Assembly: GCA_017470425.1 (NCBI GenBank)
Contig: JAFUYT010000024.1
Location: 62,001 to 126,000, forward strand
DNA from: Bacteroidaceae bacterium
GTDB lineage: Bacteria; Bacteroidota; Bacteroidia; Bacteroidales; Bacteroidaceae
DNA: 64,000 bases
Direction of reading: 5' to 3'
Of the stretch, positions 8,978 to 16,874 are shown one piece after another (positions within the stretch are counted from its first letter, which is position 1; each line of letters begins with the position of its first letter). The notes under the pieces were generated by a model. The model saw nothing but the letters and a program-made list of their open reading frames with translations, was not told where the DNA came from and did no database searches. Made by a program: the position numbers and the translations under genes.

Positions 8978-11344
8978 ATGAAAGGATTCCGTAGCAGCCA
9001 AGGACTGAGATACATCCTGTTGAAAATCTGTATGATGGGCGCATTGGCTTTATTGCCTGCCGTGGCGCTGGCCGACCCCGTAGCTGACCTGTTGCGGCGA
9101 GTACTCCCGCACGGTGGCGATGCGCGCCGCTTCGAGTGGCGCGTGGAGCCGGTGGGGGAGAATGGTGCTGCGGCGGGGCAGGGGAGTGCGGAGACGTTCA
9201 CGCTCAGCTGCGACGGGCGGCGCGTGCACGTCAGCGGCACCACGACGCTCGCCGTTACCACCGGCATCAACTGGTATCTCCAGCACTATGCCGGCATCGA
9301 CATCTCGTGGAACAGCCCTACGGCTGTGCTGCCCGACAGCCTGCCGCCGTGTGCCGCCGAGAGGCACACCGCGAGCGTCCCGTGGCGCTACTATCTGAAC
9401 TTCTGCACCCACAGCTATTCGATGGCCTTCTGGGGCTGGGAGCGCTGGCAGCAGGAACTCGACTGGATGGCGCTCCACGGCGTGAATATGCCGTTGGCCA
9501 TCGTGGGGATGGAGAGCGTCTGGCGGGAGGTGCTCATGCACGACTACGGCTACCGTAGCCTCGATGCCGTCAACCGCTTCGTCGCCGGTAGCGCCTACTA
9601 CGGCTGGTTCTTCATGAATAACCTCACCGCCTGGGGCGGTCCGCAGCCCCGCAGCTGGTATCGGCAGCGCGAGGCACTGGCGCGCCGCATCTTCCGCCGT
9701 ATGAAGGCGTTCGGGATGGAGCCCGTCGTGCCGGGATATGTGGGCATGGTGCCCAGGGGCTTCCTCGCCGAGGCTTCGCCCGCGAAGGTCGCCGCATGGA
9801 AGCCGGAGGACATCGTGGATGGCGGCGTCTGGTGCTCGTTCACGCGCCCTGCGTTCGTGGACAATACCGCCCGCCTCCAGGAGTTCGCCGCCCGCTACTA
9901 TGCCGCCTTCGAGCGCCTCTACGGCGATGTCTGCGACACCCGCTTCTATGCCATCGACCCGTTCCACGAGGGCGGCGTGCCCGCCGGTGTCAGCGATGCG
10001 CAGGCTTCTGTCCGTGCGATGTGGCAGGCGCTCACCGCCTACGACTCTGCCGCCGTATGGGTGGCGCAGCACTGGCAGGATAATCCTAAGCCGCTGCTCA
10101 CACACACCATTCCCCGCGGTCGCCTCATCATCCTGGACCTTCATGGCGACCAATATGCAGATGTGGAGTGTAGTGGTCACCACACGAGCGATAGCGAGGC
10201 TCTCCCCCGCACGGGGGAGCGGGGAGAGGGGGCTCCCCATGACTGGGTGTGGGGGCAGGTGTCGAACTTCGGTGGCAACGTGGGACTCTTTGGGCGCATG
10301 GAGCGCCTGATCCAGTGCTTCTATGCCGCCCGCGACGGCGCTGCCGTGAACCATCTTGTGGGCATCGGTGCCCTGCCGGAGGGTATCGAGAACAATCCCG
10401 TCCTCTACGACCTCCTCTTCGCCCTCCCGTGGACCACGACCGACTACACGCAGACAACCTGGCTCCGCGACTACGTCGGGATGCGCTATGGTCTCCGCCC
10501 CGATGGCTCCGATGCCGCACGGCGCCGTGCCTACGAAAAGCTGCTCTCTGCCTGGGGGCGCCTCGCCGCCACCGTCTATAACTGCCCCAACGACCAGCAA
10601 CAGGGCACCACGGAGAGCGTGCTGCTGATGCGCCCGTCGCTCACGCCCGGCACGGTCAGCAGCTGGGCATCCTCCACCTGGTACTGGGACTTCGGCGAGC
10701 TGCGCGCTGCGCTCCGTGAGTTCCTGTCCGTGGCGGAGGTCATGACGATGAGCAACGGCGGTCGCCGCTCTGCGGCAGAGGACAACTACCGCTACGACCT
10801 CGTGGAACTGACGCGCCAGGTGCTGGCAGATTATGGCAAACAACTCCTCGAAGAGATTGCAGCCGCGAAAGGCGGGAGCGCATCTGATGTTGCGAGCGTG
10901 GCATCCCCGGAGACGCTTTCCGCTCAGGAACTTACGGAACGTTTCCTCGACCTCATCCTCGACCAGGACCGCCTCCTCGGCACGCGCGCCGAGCTGCGTC
11001 TGGGACGCTGGACGGCGATGGCGCGGGCGCTCGGACGCACCACTGTCGAGCGTGACCTCTACGAGCGCAACGCCCGGATGATCCTCACCACGTGGGGCGA
11101 CCGTGCGCAGTGCGAGGACGGTGGTCTCCACGACTATGCCAACCGCGAGTGGCAGGGGCTCCTCCGCGCCTACTACTACCCCCGCTGGCGCGCCTTCTTC
11201 GAGGCGGGCTGCACGCCGCAGCCGTGGTTCGACCGCTTCGAGTGGCCCTTCGCCACCGACCTCCGCGAGACCTTCAGCCCCGAACCCGTCGGCGATGAAG
11301 TCTCCATCGCCCGCGAGCTCTATCATAAGTATATTGAACGATAA
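8978..11344 (+). CDS. Alpha-N-acetylglucosaminidase (GH89, NAGLU family)
   Basis: A 788-residue exported glycosidase expected to remove terminal alpha-linked GlcNAc from glycans such as mucin or heparan-type chains. A signal peptide (MMGALALLPAVALA) is followed by the NAGLU N-terminal, catalytic and C-terminal domains. Both catalytic-type acids are visible: Glu331 in DPFHEGG and Glu468 in LPEGIENNP, which match the two family motifs. The ATG at 8978 is chosen because the promoter lies at 8932-8939; an upstream TTG start would overlap it. The segment SEALPRTGERGEGAP at about 406-420 is encoded by a GC-rich palindromic element and looks like an in-frame insertion just before the conserved NFGGN motif. 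Confidence 0.92.
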   Translation: MKGFRSSQGLRYILLKICMMGALALLPAVALADPVADLLRRVLPHGGDARRFEWRVEPVGENGAAAGQGSAETFTLSCDGRRVHVSGTTTLAVTTGINWYLQHYAGIDISWNSPTAVLPDSLPPCAAERHTASVPWRYYLNFCTHSYSMAFWGWERWQQELDWMALHGVNMPLAIVGMESVWREVLMHDYGYRSLDAVNRFVAGSAYYGWFFMNNLTAWGGPQPRSWYRQREALARRIFRRMKAFGMEPVVPGYVGMVPRGFLAEASPAKVAAWKPEDIVDGGVWCSFTRPAFVDNTARLQEFAARYYAAFERLYGDVCDTRFYAIDPFHEGGVPAGVSDAQASVRAMWQALTAYDSAAVWVAQHWQDNPKPLLTHTIPRGRLIILDLHGDQYADVECSGHHTSDSEALPRTGERGEGAPHDWVWGQVSNFGGNVGLFGRMERLIQCFYAARDGAAVNHLVGIGALPEGIENNPVLYDLLFALPWTTTDYTQTTWLRDYVGMRYGLRPDGSDAARRRAYEKLLSAWGRLAATVYNCPNDQQQGTTESVLLMRPSLTPGTVSSWASSTWYWDFGELRAALREFLSVAEVMTMSNGGRRSAAEDNYRYDLVELTRQVLADYGKQLLEEIAAAKGGSASDVASVASPETLSAQELTERFLDLILDQDRLLGTRAELRLGRWTAMARALGRTTVERDLYERNARMILTTWGDRAQCEDGGLHDYANREWQGLLRAYYYPRWRAFFEAGCTPQPWFDRFEWPFATDLRETFSPEPVGDEVSIARELYHKYIER
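10198..10238. repeat. GC-rich palindromic element inside the GH89 gene
   Basis: A palindrome (CTCCCCCG, 2-nt spacer, CGGGGGAG at 10202-10219) followed by GGGGAGAGGGGG. The style and words resemble the elements at 16729-16874 and 40599-40768. It stays in frame and adds residues to the glycosidase. Confidence 0.65.
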
Positions 11345-11355
11345 GCAGCTCCTCC

Positions 11356-11404
11356 ATTATCCATTGTCAATTTTCCATTGTCCATTTTCAATTCTCAATT
11401 TCCC
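11356..11404. repeat. 7-bp tandem repeats (ATTNTCM)
   Basis: Seven degenerate heptamers (ATTATCC, ATTGTCA, ATTTTCC, ATTGTCC, ATTTTCA, ATTCTCA, ATTTCCC) fill the gap between the GH89 stop and the DUF389 ATG at 11407. Confidence 0.85.
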
Positions 11405-11406
11405 CC

Positions 11407-12771
11407 ATGTCCTCTGATTTCTTCCGCCGCTACTTCGACCTCCGTCTTGACAAAGTACCCGAGGCCGACACCATCGCCCGCATCAAAGCCGATGCTTCCT
11501 TCCGGGGTGCGAACCTCTGGGTGCTCATCTTCGCCATCTTCGTGGCTTCGCTGGGATTGAATGTCAACAGCACTGCCGTCATCATCGGCGCGATGCTCAT
11601 CTCCCCGCTGATGGGACCCATCGTGGGCATGGGTCTCGCGGTGGGCATCAATGACCTCGACCTGTTGAAGTCCTCAGCCAAGAACTTCGGCGTGGCCACC
11701 GCCGTGAGCGTCCTCACCGCCACCCTCTACTTCCTCCTCTCCCCCTACAAGGAGTTGCAGTCGGAGCTGCTGGCGCGCACGTCGCCCACGCTCTACGACG
11801 TCCTCATCGCCTTCTTCGGTGGCGCTGCCGGCATCATCGCCATCGGCACTGGCGGCAAGGGTAACGTCATCCCCGGCGTGGCCATCGCCACAGCCCTCAT
11901 GCCCCCTCTCTGCACCGCTGGCTACGGTCTTGCCACGGGGCAGTGGCTGTTCTTCCTGGGCGCCTTCTACCTCTTCTTCATCAACACCGTCTTCATCTCG
12001 CTGGCCACTTTCCTGGGCGTGCGTCTGCTGCAGTTCCGCCCCTTGGAGACCGTGACGCGCGAGCGGGCTCACAAGGCGCGGCGCATCATGACGTGGCTCG
12101 TCGTGCTGACGATGGTGCCCGCCGGCATTATCACGCTGAACCTCGTGCGCAAGAGCCTGTTCAATCAGAATGTCGCTAAGTTCGTGGATCAGGAGCTTGC
12201 GTGGACGGGCACACAGCTCATCTCGCAGCACGTAGATCGCGATGCCAAGACCTTGCGCGTAGCGGTCATCGGGCGCGAGGTGGAGGAGGCGGAGGTCGCC
12301 CTCGCCCAGCAGCGCCTCGCCGACTACAGCCTCGACGGCTACCGTCTCGCCGTCATCCAGGGCACACAGAGCGACAGCCTCCTGCATCTCGTAGGCCAGC
12401 TGGAGACTTCCAAGAGCGACTACAAGCAGACCGTCCTACAGCAGAACCGGCAGATCCACGACCTCGAGACCGCACTGAACAGCTACACCAGCCTTGAGAC
12501 CCTCACCGCCGACCTCACGCCCGAACTGCGCGTCCTCTACCCGCAAATCCTCACCTTCTCCCTCGCCCGCACCGTAGAAGTGCGTACCGACGCGGACACC
12601 ACCTCCACCTCTTCGCTCGCAAAGGGCGCCTCGCCATCTGCCGTCACCCTTGCCCTCGTGGGTCTCGCGCCCCGCCAGCAGCTCTCGGGCGAGCAGCGCT
12701 CCAAGCTGGAAGCCTGGCTCCGCGCGCGTACTGCCGCTGACACGCTCGCCCTCGTCGTCCGCGAACCTTGA
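11407..12771 (+). CDS. DUF389 family integral membrane protein
   Basis: A 454-residue protein matching the DUF389 (TIGR00341-like) family. The membrane half (about 30-240) has repeated hydrophobic segments and the family pattern STAVIIGAMLISPLMGPI, then GVAIATALMPPLCTAGYG. The C-terminal half (about 260-454) is soluble. The biochemical role of the family is not established; transport has been suggested for relatives. It begins 62 bp after the GH89 stop behind a heptamer array, with no separate promoter box seen, so readthrough from GH89 is likely. It converges on the ABC exporter gene with only 6 bp between stops. Confidence 0.85.
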   Translation: MSSDFFRRYFDLRLDKVPEADTIARIKADASFRGANLWVLIFAIFVASLGLNVNSTAVIIGAMLISPLMGPIVGMGLAVGINDLDLLKSSAKNFGVATAVSVLTATLYFLLSPYKELQSELLARTSPTLYDVLIAFFGGAAGIIAIGTGGKGNVIPGVAIATALMPPLCTAGYGLATGQWLFFLGAFYLFFINTVFISLATFLGVRLLQFRPLETVTRERAHKARRIMTWLVVLTMVPAGIITLNLVRKSLFNQNVAKFVDQELAWTGTQLISQHVDRDAKTLRVAVIGREVEEAEVALAQQRLADYSLDGYRLAVIQGTQSDSLLHLVGQLETSKSDYKQTVLQQNRQIHDLETALNSYTSLETLTADLTPELRVLYPQILTFSLARTVEVRTDADTTSTSSLAKGASPSAVTLALVGLAPRQQLSGEQRSKLEAWLRARTAADTLALVVREP

Positions 12772-12777
12772 TTCATC

Positions 12778-14616
12778 TTACGCCATCGTGCTGGCGATCT
12801 TATCCACGTTCATGCTGCGGGCGCTGGCGTCGAAGATGTCCTTGTAGAGGCCGCCCTGGCGATAGACGTCCGTGGGCGTGCCGCTCTGCACGACGCGACC
12901 CTGCTGCAACACGTAGAGCTGGTCGGCGTCGATGATCTGACCGATGTTGTGGGAGATGATGATGACGGTGCGCCCCGCCTTGATGGCGTCGATGCTGGCC
13001 TTGATCTGTTCGGTGGCAATGGCGTCGAGGCTTGCGGTGGGCTCGTCGAGGAAGATGATGGGCGGGTTCTTGATGAACATACGGGCTATGGCTACGCGCT
13101 GCTGCTGTCCGCCGCTGAGCTGCAGGGCGCTGGTGGCGAAACCGCCGGGCAGCTGCATGACCTGGTCGTAGAGGTAGGCCTGGCGGGCGGCACGGACGAC
13201 GTCGTCGTGCGTAGCCTCGGGACAGCCGTACTTGATGTTCTCCTCGATGGTGCCGTCGAAGATGTGGTTCTTCTGCAGGACGAGCCCCACGTGGTCGCGC
13301 AGCCACTGCGTGTCCCAGTCGGCCAGATCGACGCCGTCCAGCCGTATCTGTCCGCGTTGCGGATGATAGAATTTGTCCAGGAGGTTCACGACGGTGCTCT
13401 TGCCTGCACCGCTGAGCCCCACGAGCGCCGTGATCTTGCCCGCCGGAATGTGCATCGACACGTCGAAGAGTGCCTGCGTGCCGTTGCTATAGGTGAAATC
13501 CACGCCGCTGAGCTCGAAGTCGCCACGCACCTCGGCAGGGCGGTACTTGCCCGTCTCCTCCACCTGGTCGTCGGCGTGCAGGATGCCGAAGAAGCCCTCG
13601 GCATAGATGAGTGCGTCGTTCATGTCGTCGTAGATGCGGTGCAGCTGGCGGATGGGCGCGCTGACGTTGGCGAAGAGCATCACGTGGTACATGATCTTGC
13701 CGATGGACATACCCGGGTAGTCGATGAGGACAAGGTAGGCCGTCAGGATGATGATGAGCACGGTGCCTATCTGCTCGAGGAAGCTCTTCAGGCCGTTGAA
13801 CATATAGCTCTGTTTGCGGGTGTTCAGCTGTAGGTCGGTCATCGACGCCTGGAGCGCGGCCTGCCGCTGGGCTTCGATCTGCTCGCGGTTGAACGACTTG
13901 ATGACGGTGATGCTCTCGATGATGTTCAGGATGCCCTGGCTGACGGCCTGGTGTCCGCCGAAGATGCTGCGCCGTCCGCCCTTCATGCGGTCGGCCTGTA
14001 TGGACGTGACCCAGAAGTAGATCGGCACGATACACAGCGCCACCAGCCCCACATAGACATTCGCCATGAACATCAGCGCGAGGGCCAGCACGGCACTGGT
14101 GAACAGCGGAAGGATCTCGATGAAGAAGTTGTTGACCGTGTTCGAGAGGCTCATGATGCCGCGGTCGATGCGCGACTGCAGCTTGCCCGTCTCGTTGCCC
14201 TCGGCGGTGAAGAACGCCATGCGCAGCGAGAGCATCCGCTCCACCACGCGCAGCGAGAGGTCGCGGCTCACGAGGATGCGCATCCGCTCGCCGTAGTAGC
14301 GCTGGCAGAACGTCACCAGCGCCCCGATGACCTCCTTGCCCAGGAGGATGACGCTGATGACCGTGAGAATCCTCACGGCACTGCCCCACGAGAATCCGCC
14401 AGGCTGCTGGATGAGGGCGTTGATGGCATCCACGGCACGGTCGAGCACCACGGCGTTCACCTGTGCCATGAGCGAGCCCACGAGCGTCAGCACCAGTGTC
14501 ACGCCGATAAGCCAGCGGTAGGGCAGCACGAAGGGCAGGATGTTACGCAGTAGGTTCCAGATCGTCATCCGTCCCCCTGCTGCGCCCTGTCCCTCGCGGA
14601 ATGTGTCTGTCTTCAT
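12778..14616 (-). CDS. ABC exporter, fused membrane and ATPase domains (MdlB-like)
   Basis: A 612-residue half-transporter. An N-terminal exporter-type transmembrane domain spans about residues 20-330. The ATPase domain has Walker A GLSGAGKSTVV, Q-loop LVLQKNHIF, signature LSGGQQQRVAIAR, Walker B IIFLDEPTASLD and a H-loop in IIISHN. All catalytic motifs are intact, so it should work as a homodimer exporting a lipid, peptide or drug; the substrate cannot be read from the sequence. The ATG at 14616 is preferred to a TTG three codons upstream. Three TTCAAGTGAT-like 10-bp repeats (14621-14650) lie between the promoter box and the start. Confidence 0.88.
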   Translation of the reverse strand: MKTDTFREGQGAAGGRMTIWNLLRNILPFVLPYRWLIGVTLVLTLVGSLMAQVNAVVLDRAVDAINALIQQPGGFSWGSAVRILTVISVILLGKEVIGALVTFCQRYYGERMRILVSRDLSLRVVERMLSLRMAFFTAEGNETGKLQSRIDRGIMSLSNTVNNFFIEILPLFTSAVLALALMFMANVYVGLVALCIVPIYFWVTSIQADRMKGGRRSIFGGHQAVSQGILNIIESITVIKSFNREQIEAQRQAALQASMTDLQLNTRKQSYMFNGLKSFLEQIGTVLIIILTAYLVLIDYPGMSIGKIMYHVMLFANVSAPIRQLHRIYDDMNDALIYAEGFFGILHADDQVEETGKYRPAEVRGDFELSGVDFTYSNGTQALFDVSMHIPAGKITALVGLSGAGKSTVVNLLDKFYHPQRGQIRLDGVDLADWDTQWLRDHVGLVLQKNHIFDGTIEENIKYGCPEATHDDVVRAARQAYLYDQVMQLPGGFATSALQLSGGQQQRVAIARMFIKNPPIIFLDEPTASLDAIATEQIKASIDAIKAGRTVIIISHNIGQIIDADQLYVLQQGRVVQSGTPTDVYRQGGLYKDIFDASARSMNVDKIASTMA

Positions 14617-14620
14617 ATCG

Positions 14621-14650
14621 TTCAAGTGATTTCAAGTGATTTCAAGTTGT
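14621..14650. repeat. Three 10-bp direct repeats in the ABC exporter leader
   Basis: TTCAAGTGAT twice, then TTCAAGTTGT. They lie in the 5' leader between the -7 box (14666-14673) and the ATG (14616) of the exporter gene. They could be an operator or simple slippage; nothing distinguishes these. Confidence 0.7.
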
Positions 14651-14665
14651 TATATTTTAGCGCCA

Positions 14666-14673
14666 CAAAAGTA
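14666..14673 (-). promoter_or_regulatory. -7 box for the ABC exporter gene
   Basis: Reads TACTTTTG on the minus strand, matching TAnnTTTG, 50 bp before the ATG at 14616. No clear -33 element. Confidence 0.55.
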
Positions 14674-14679
14674 CAACAT

Positions 14680-14727
14680 TTTTCCCTTTCCCCGCACCCT
14701 TTCCCCGATTTTTCCTTGTTTCTGTGC
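14680..14727. repeat. Dispersed repeat, copy 1
   Basis: A purine/pyrimidine-skewed stretch containing CCCTTTCCCCGCACCCTTTC and GATTTTTC. A diverged second copy with the same order of words lies at 15777-15822. Both lie next to a TACTTTTG promoter box. Confidence 0.65.
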
Positions 14728-14760
14728 CAGAAATCTTTCAGAATCCCGCGTCCCTCATCA

Positions 14761-14892
14761 CGCAGTGCGCTGCATGAGTCGATGCAGCGCGCTGCGGTGC
14801 GTGAGGCGATGCAGCCTGGTGCATGAGTCGATGCAGCGCGCTGCGTTGGCCTTTGCAGCGCGCTGCGTTGGCCTTTGCAGCGCGGTGCGTTG
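14761..14892. repeat. GCAGCGCGCTGC palindrome array
   Basis: The perfect 12-bp palindrome GCAGCGCGCTGC occurs at 14784-14795, 14833-14844 and 14855-14866, with a one-mismatch copy at 14877-14888. The last three sit in 22-bp tandem units separated by GTTGGCCTTT. Related words (GCAGTGCGCTGC, GCAGCCTGGTGC) flank them. There is no open reading frame of note. A minus-strand promoter box at 14905-14912 would transcribe the array. Confidence 0.85.
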
Positions 14893-14904
14893 ATTTTGAT
14901 GCCG

Positions 14905-14912
14905 CAAAGGTA
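14905..14912 (-). promoter_or_regulatory. -7 box reading into the palindrome array
   Basis: TACCTTTG on the minus strand matches TAnnTTTG exactly. Transcription would run leftward through the palindrome array toward the ABC exporter. No coding start follows closely, so it may drive a non-coding RNA or a long leader. No -33 found. Confidence 0.4.
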
Positions 14913-14971
14913 TGCCGCGCGCGTTGCGGTTTTCGAATACTCGAAGGACAAAGTTTCCTGCCACCCCATCT

Positions 14972-15146
14972 TGGTCAAAAGCGGTCAAAGCGGTCAAGTG
15001 GTCATTTGGTCATTTGGTCAAAATCGTTTTCGGGTTGTCAAAATCCGCCACTATAATATAAATATATTTTATATTTATTATATAGTGAGCAAATGACCGA
15101 ATGTGAAAATGAAAATGACCAAATGACCAAATGACCAAATGACCAC
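14972..15146. repeat. GGTCA repeats with a 23-bp inverted repeat
   Basis: The left block (14972-15020) holds six GGTCA words at 8-10-bp spacing. The right block (15116-15146) holds four TGACC words at 8-bp spacing. 14998-15020 is a perfect inverted match to 15124-15146. The 103 bp between is AT-rich and itself palindromic in parts (15051-15085). Nothing coding is seen. Confidence 0.85.
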
Positions 15147-15343
15147 GCCGCATGATTTTATTCAAAAACGCACGAAAGCACTGCGGTAACTCACCCAAAA
15201 AACAGGTTATTGTAGTAAAATAACCTCATTTTCTTCTTCGTTTCGAATAAATTACCTGAGGCTTTGTCGGATAATTTTTTTCTTCCGCGAGGCTGTGGAA
15301 AATAATTTTGGCCGGGTTTTGCTTGACGTAATGAAATATTCGC

Positions 15344-15351
15344 TATCTTTG
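15344..15351 (+). promoter_or_regulatory. Bacteroidota promoter upstream of a small ORF
   Basis: TATCTTTG is an exact -7 match, with a TTG at 15323-15325 placed 18 bp upstream. It points to a 57-codon ORF starting at 15369. Confidence 0.55.
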
Positions 15352-15368
15352 CAAGCGGAAAAAAGAAA

Positions 15369-15542
15369 ATGACATCGCGAACATTGAATTCGCACAATGC
15401 AACTTACCTTTGCTGCAAAAATCTGAATTATGCTACAAACAAGAACGCACTCATTCGAAATAAGCATCAGGAAAGTTTTCTCTCTGACCGGCATCATTAT
15501 TATGACATGAAAGATCTGAAAGAGAAGGTGAATAACATATAA
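15369..15542 (+). CDS. Possible small protein, 57 aa
   Basis: An ATG-initiated frame lies 17 bp after a good promoter box. It encodes a 57-residue basic, Asn/His/Tyr-rich product (ends DMKDLKEKVNNI) with no signal peptide or membrane segment. No family is recognised. The surrounding region is otherwise non-coding and repeat-rich, so this could be a chance ORF in a regulatory spacer or a degraded gene. The promoter position is the main support. Confidence 0.3.
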   Translation: MTSRTLNSHNATYLCCKNLNYATNKNALIRNKHQESFLSDRHHYYDMKDLKEKVNNI

Positions 15543-15565
15543 ATTGATCAACGACTCATTATAGG

Positions 15566-15862
15566 TCACTTAGACGGAACATATCGCCGCACTGGCTTTC
15601 CTTTCTGGCGGATGGTGAGGGTGTCGTGCGTACTGTTGACAGTGGCGTAGCGTGTTGTCGCAGGCACCTTCTGTATGCGGTTGGCATCGTCATAAATCAC
15701 CTCGTCAATCTGCAATGTATCATGATGCAGCTCGTAGGAGTATAGCTTCTGGGCTTTTACGTCCAGGTTGGAACAGATCTTCCCTTTCCCCGCACTCTTT
15801 CCCTGATTTTTCATTATTTCGCACCGAACTTGCACTTGCTGGTTGGCTCTATAGGAAATCAT
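15566..15862 (-). CDS. Small hypothetical protein, possibly a gene remnant
   Basis: About 98 residues if started at the ATG at 15862, only about 10 bp after a TACTTTTG box (15873-15880), giving a very short leader; an internal ATG lies at 15814. The N-terminal third is encoded by a dispersed repeat (GKSAGKGK). The C-terminal 60 residues look protein-like (YSYELHHDTLQIDEVIYDD, then RYATVNSTHDTLTIRQ). It may be the tail of a larger lost gene joined to repeat sequence. Function unknown. Confidence 0.4.
   Translation of the reverse strand: MISYRANQQVQVRCEIMKNQGKSAGKGKICSNLDVKAQKLYSYELHHDTLQIDEVIYDDANRIQKVPATTRYATVNSTHDTLTIRQKGKPVRRYVPSK
15777..15822. repeat. Dispersed repeat, copy 2
   Basis: Diverged copy of 14680-14727, sharing CCCTTTCCCCGCAC, CTTTCCC and GATTTTTC in the same order. 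Here it is read as codons of a small minus-strand ORF. Confidence 0.65.
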
Positions 15863-15872
15863 AAATGTGTGA

Positions 15873-15880
15873 CAAAAGTA
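15873..15880 (-). promoter_or_regulatory. -7 box for the small minus-strand ORF
   Basis: TACTTTTG on the minus strand matches TAnnTTTG, 10 bp before the ATG at 15862. Confidence 0.4.
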
Positions 15881-15923
15881 CAACTTTTTTGAGACTTCTG
15901 CGACAAGTCTGCAAATTTATTGC

Positions 15924-15931
15924 TACATTTG
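15924..15931 (+). promoter_or_regulatory. -7 box for the nitrilase gene
   Basis: TACATTTG matches TAnnTTTG, 44 bp before the ATG at 15976. No clear -33. Confidence 0.5.
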
Positions 15932-15975
15932 CCGCCAAAATGTAACACAATGTTTTTTCAGGTAACGCACAAAGG

Positions 15976-16749
15976 ATGAAAGTAACAATTTTACAGCACG
16001 ACATTGAATGGTGCCGGGTCGATCAGAACCTAAGCCACTTGGATGCGCTGACAGCGACGCTGCCGCGCACGGATTTATTGCTGCTGCCCGAGATGTTCGC
16101 CACCGGGTTGAACAATGCAGCTATCGACATCGTGGATGCCCAGCCGCGCATCCTGGCGTGGATGCAGGCGAAGGCGAAGGCGCTGGACGCCGCGGTCGTG
16201 GGCAGCATCGCCACGGAGGACAACGGCAAGTGCTACAACCGTTTGCACTTCGTGCGCCCCGACGGCACGGTGACCTGTTACGACAAACGCCACCTCTTCG
16301 CCTATGGCGGCGAGGCGGATAACTATACGGCTGGCCACAAGCGCGTCGTCGTGGAATGGCGCGGCGTGCGCTTCCTGTTGCAGGTGTGCTACGACCTGCG
16401 CTACCCGCTGTGGTCGCGCAACCGCGGCGACTACGACTGCATCCTCTACAGCGCCAACTTCCCCATCAGCCGCGACATGGCGTGGCGCACGCTCATCCGT
16501 GCTCGTGCCATCGAGAACCAGTGCTATGTGGCGGCCTGCAACCGCATCGGCACGGATCAGCAATGTGAGTACTACGGACGCTCTGCCGTCATCCACCCCT
16601 ACGGCGAGACCATCATGGACTGCCCGGATAAGACGGAGTGGGCGGCGTCAATGGACATCGACCTGGAGTTCCTGCGCCATTATGAGCACAAGTTCCCCGT
16701 GCTGGAGGATGCGGACGCGTTTGAGATTCTCCCCCCGCCCTCCCTATGA
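15976..16749 (+). CDS. Omega-amidase-like nitrilase family hydrolase (YafV/Nit2 type)
   Basis: A 257-residue cytosolic carbon-nitrogen hydrolase. The catalytic triad is visible: Glu in LLLPEMF, Lys in YDKRHLF and Cys in QVCYDLRYP. Family members of this length hydrolyse alpha-ketoglutaramate and related omega-amides left by glutamine transaminases. That fits its position upstream of IorAB and an aminotransferase. The last residues (LPPPSL) and the stop codon come from a GC-rich palindromic element (16729-16758), so the natural C-terminus has been replaced. Confidence 0.88.
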   Translation: MKVTILQHDIEWCRVDQNLSHLDALTATLPRTDLLLLPEMFATGLNNAAIDIVDAQPRILAWMQAKAKALDAAVVGSIATEDNGKCYNRLHFVRPDGTVTCYDKRHLFAYGGEADNYTAGHKRVVVEWRGVRFLLQVCYDLRYPLWSRNRGDYDCILYSANFPISRDMAWRTLIRARAIENQCYVAACNRIGTDQQCEYYGRSAVIHPYGETIMDCPDKTEWAASMDIDLEFLRHYEHKFPVLEDADAFEILPPPSL

Positions 16750-16874
16750 GGGAGGGAGCGGTCACCTTTCAAGGAGAGTATTGTATTGAATAGACTAATA
16801 ATATTTTAAGGATATGAGTACAATTGACAAGAGTAATAACTCCCTCCCTAACAGGGAGGGCGGGGGGAGAGTCC
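16729..16874. repeat. MITE-like element, 30-bp inverted ends, copy A
   Basis: 16729-16758 and 16840-16869 are inverted copies built on CTCCCCCCGCCCTCCCT, followed by a palindromic GGGAGGGAG. They flank 81 bp holding the start codon of iorA. The left end encodes the nitrilase C-terminus and the right end encodes part of the IorA N-terminus. A second pair with the same ends is at 40599-40768. Confidence 0.8.

Noticed and set aside
9050-11326. Minus-strand 758-codon frame
   Set aside because: Antisense to the GH89 gene, which has catalytic motifs in the correct frame.
14833-14888. Possible CRISPR-like array
   Set aside because: Units are 22 bp with no unique spacers and no cas genes; it is a palindrome tandem array.
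15252-15569. Minus-strand 105-codon frame
   Set aside because: Overlaps a better-placed plus-strand promoter and shows no protein-like pattern.
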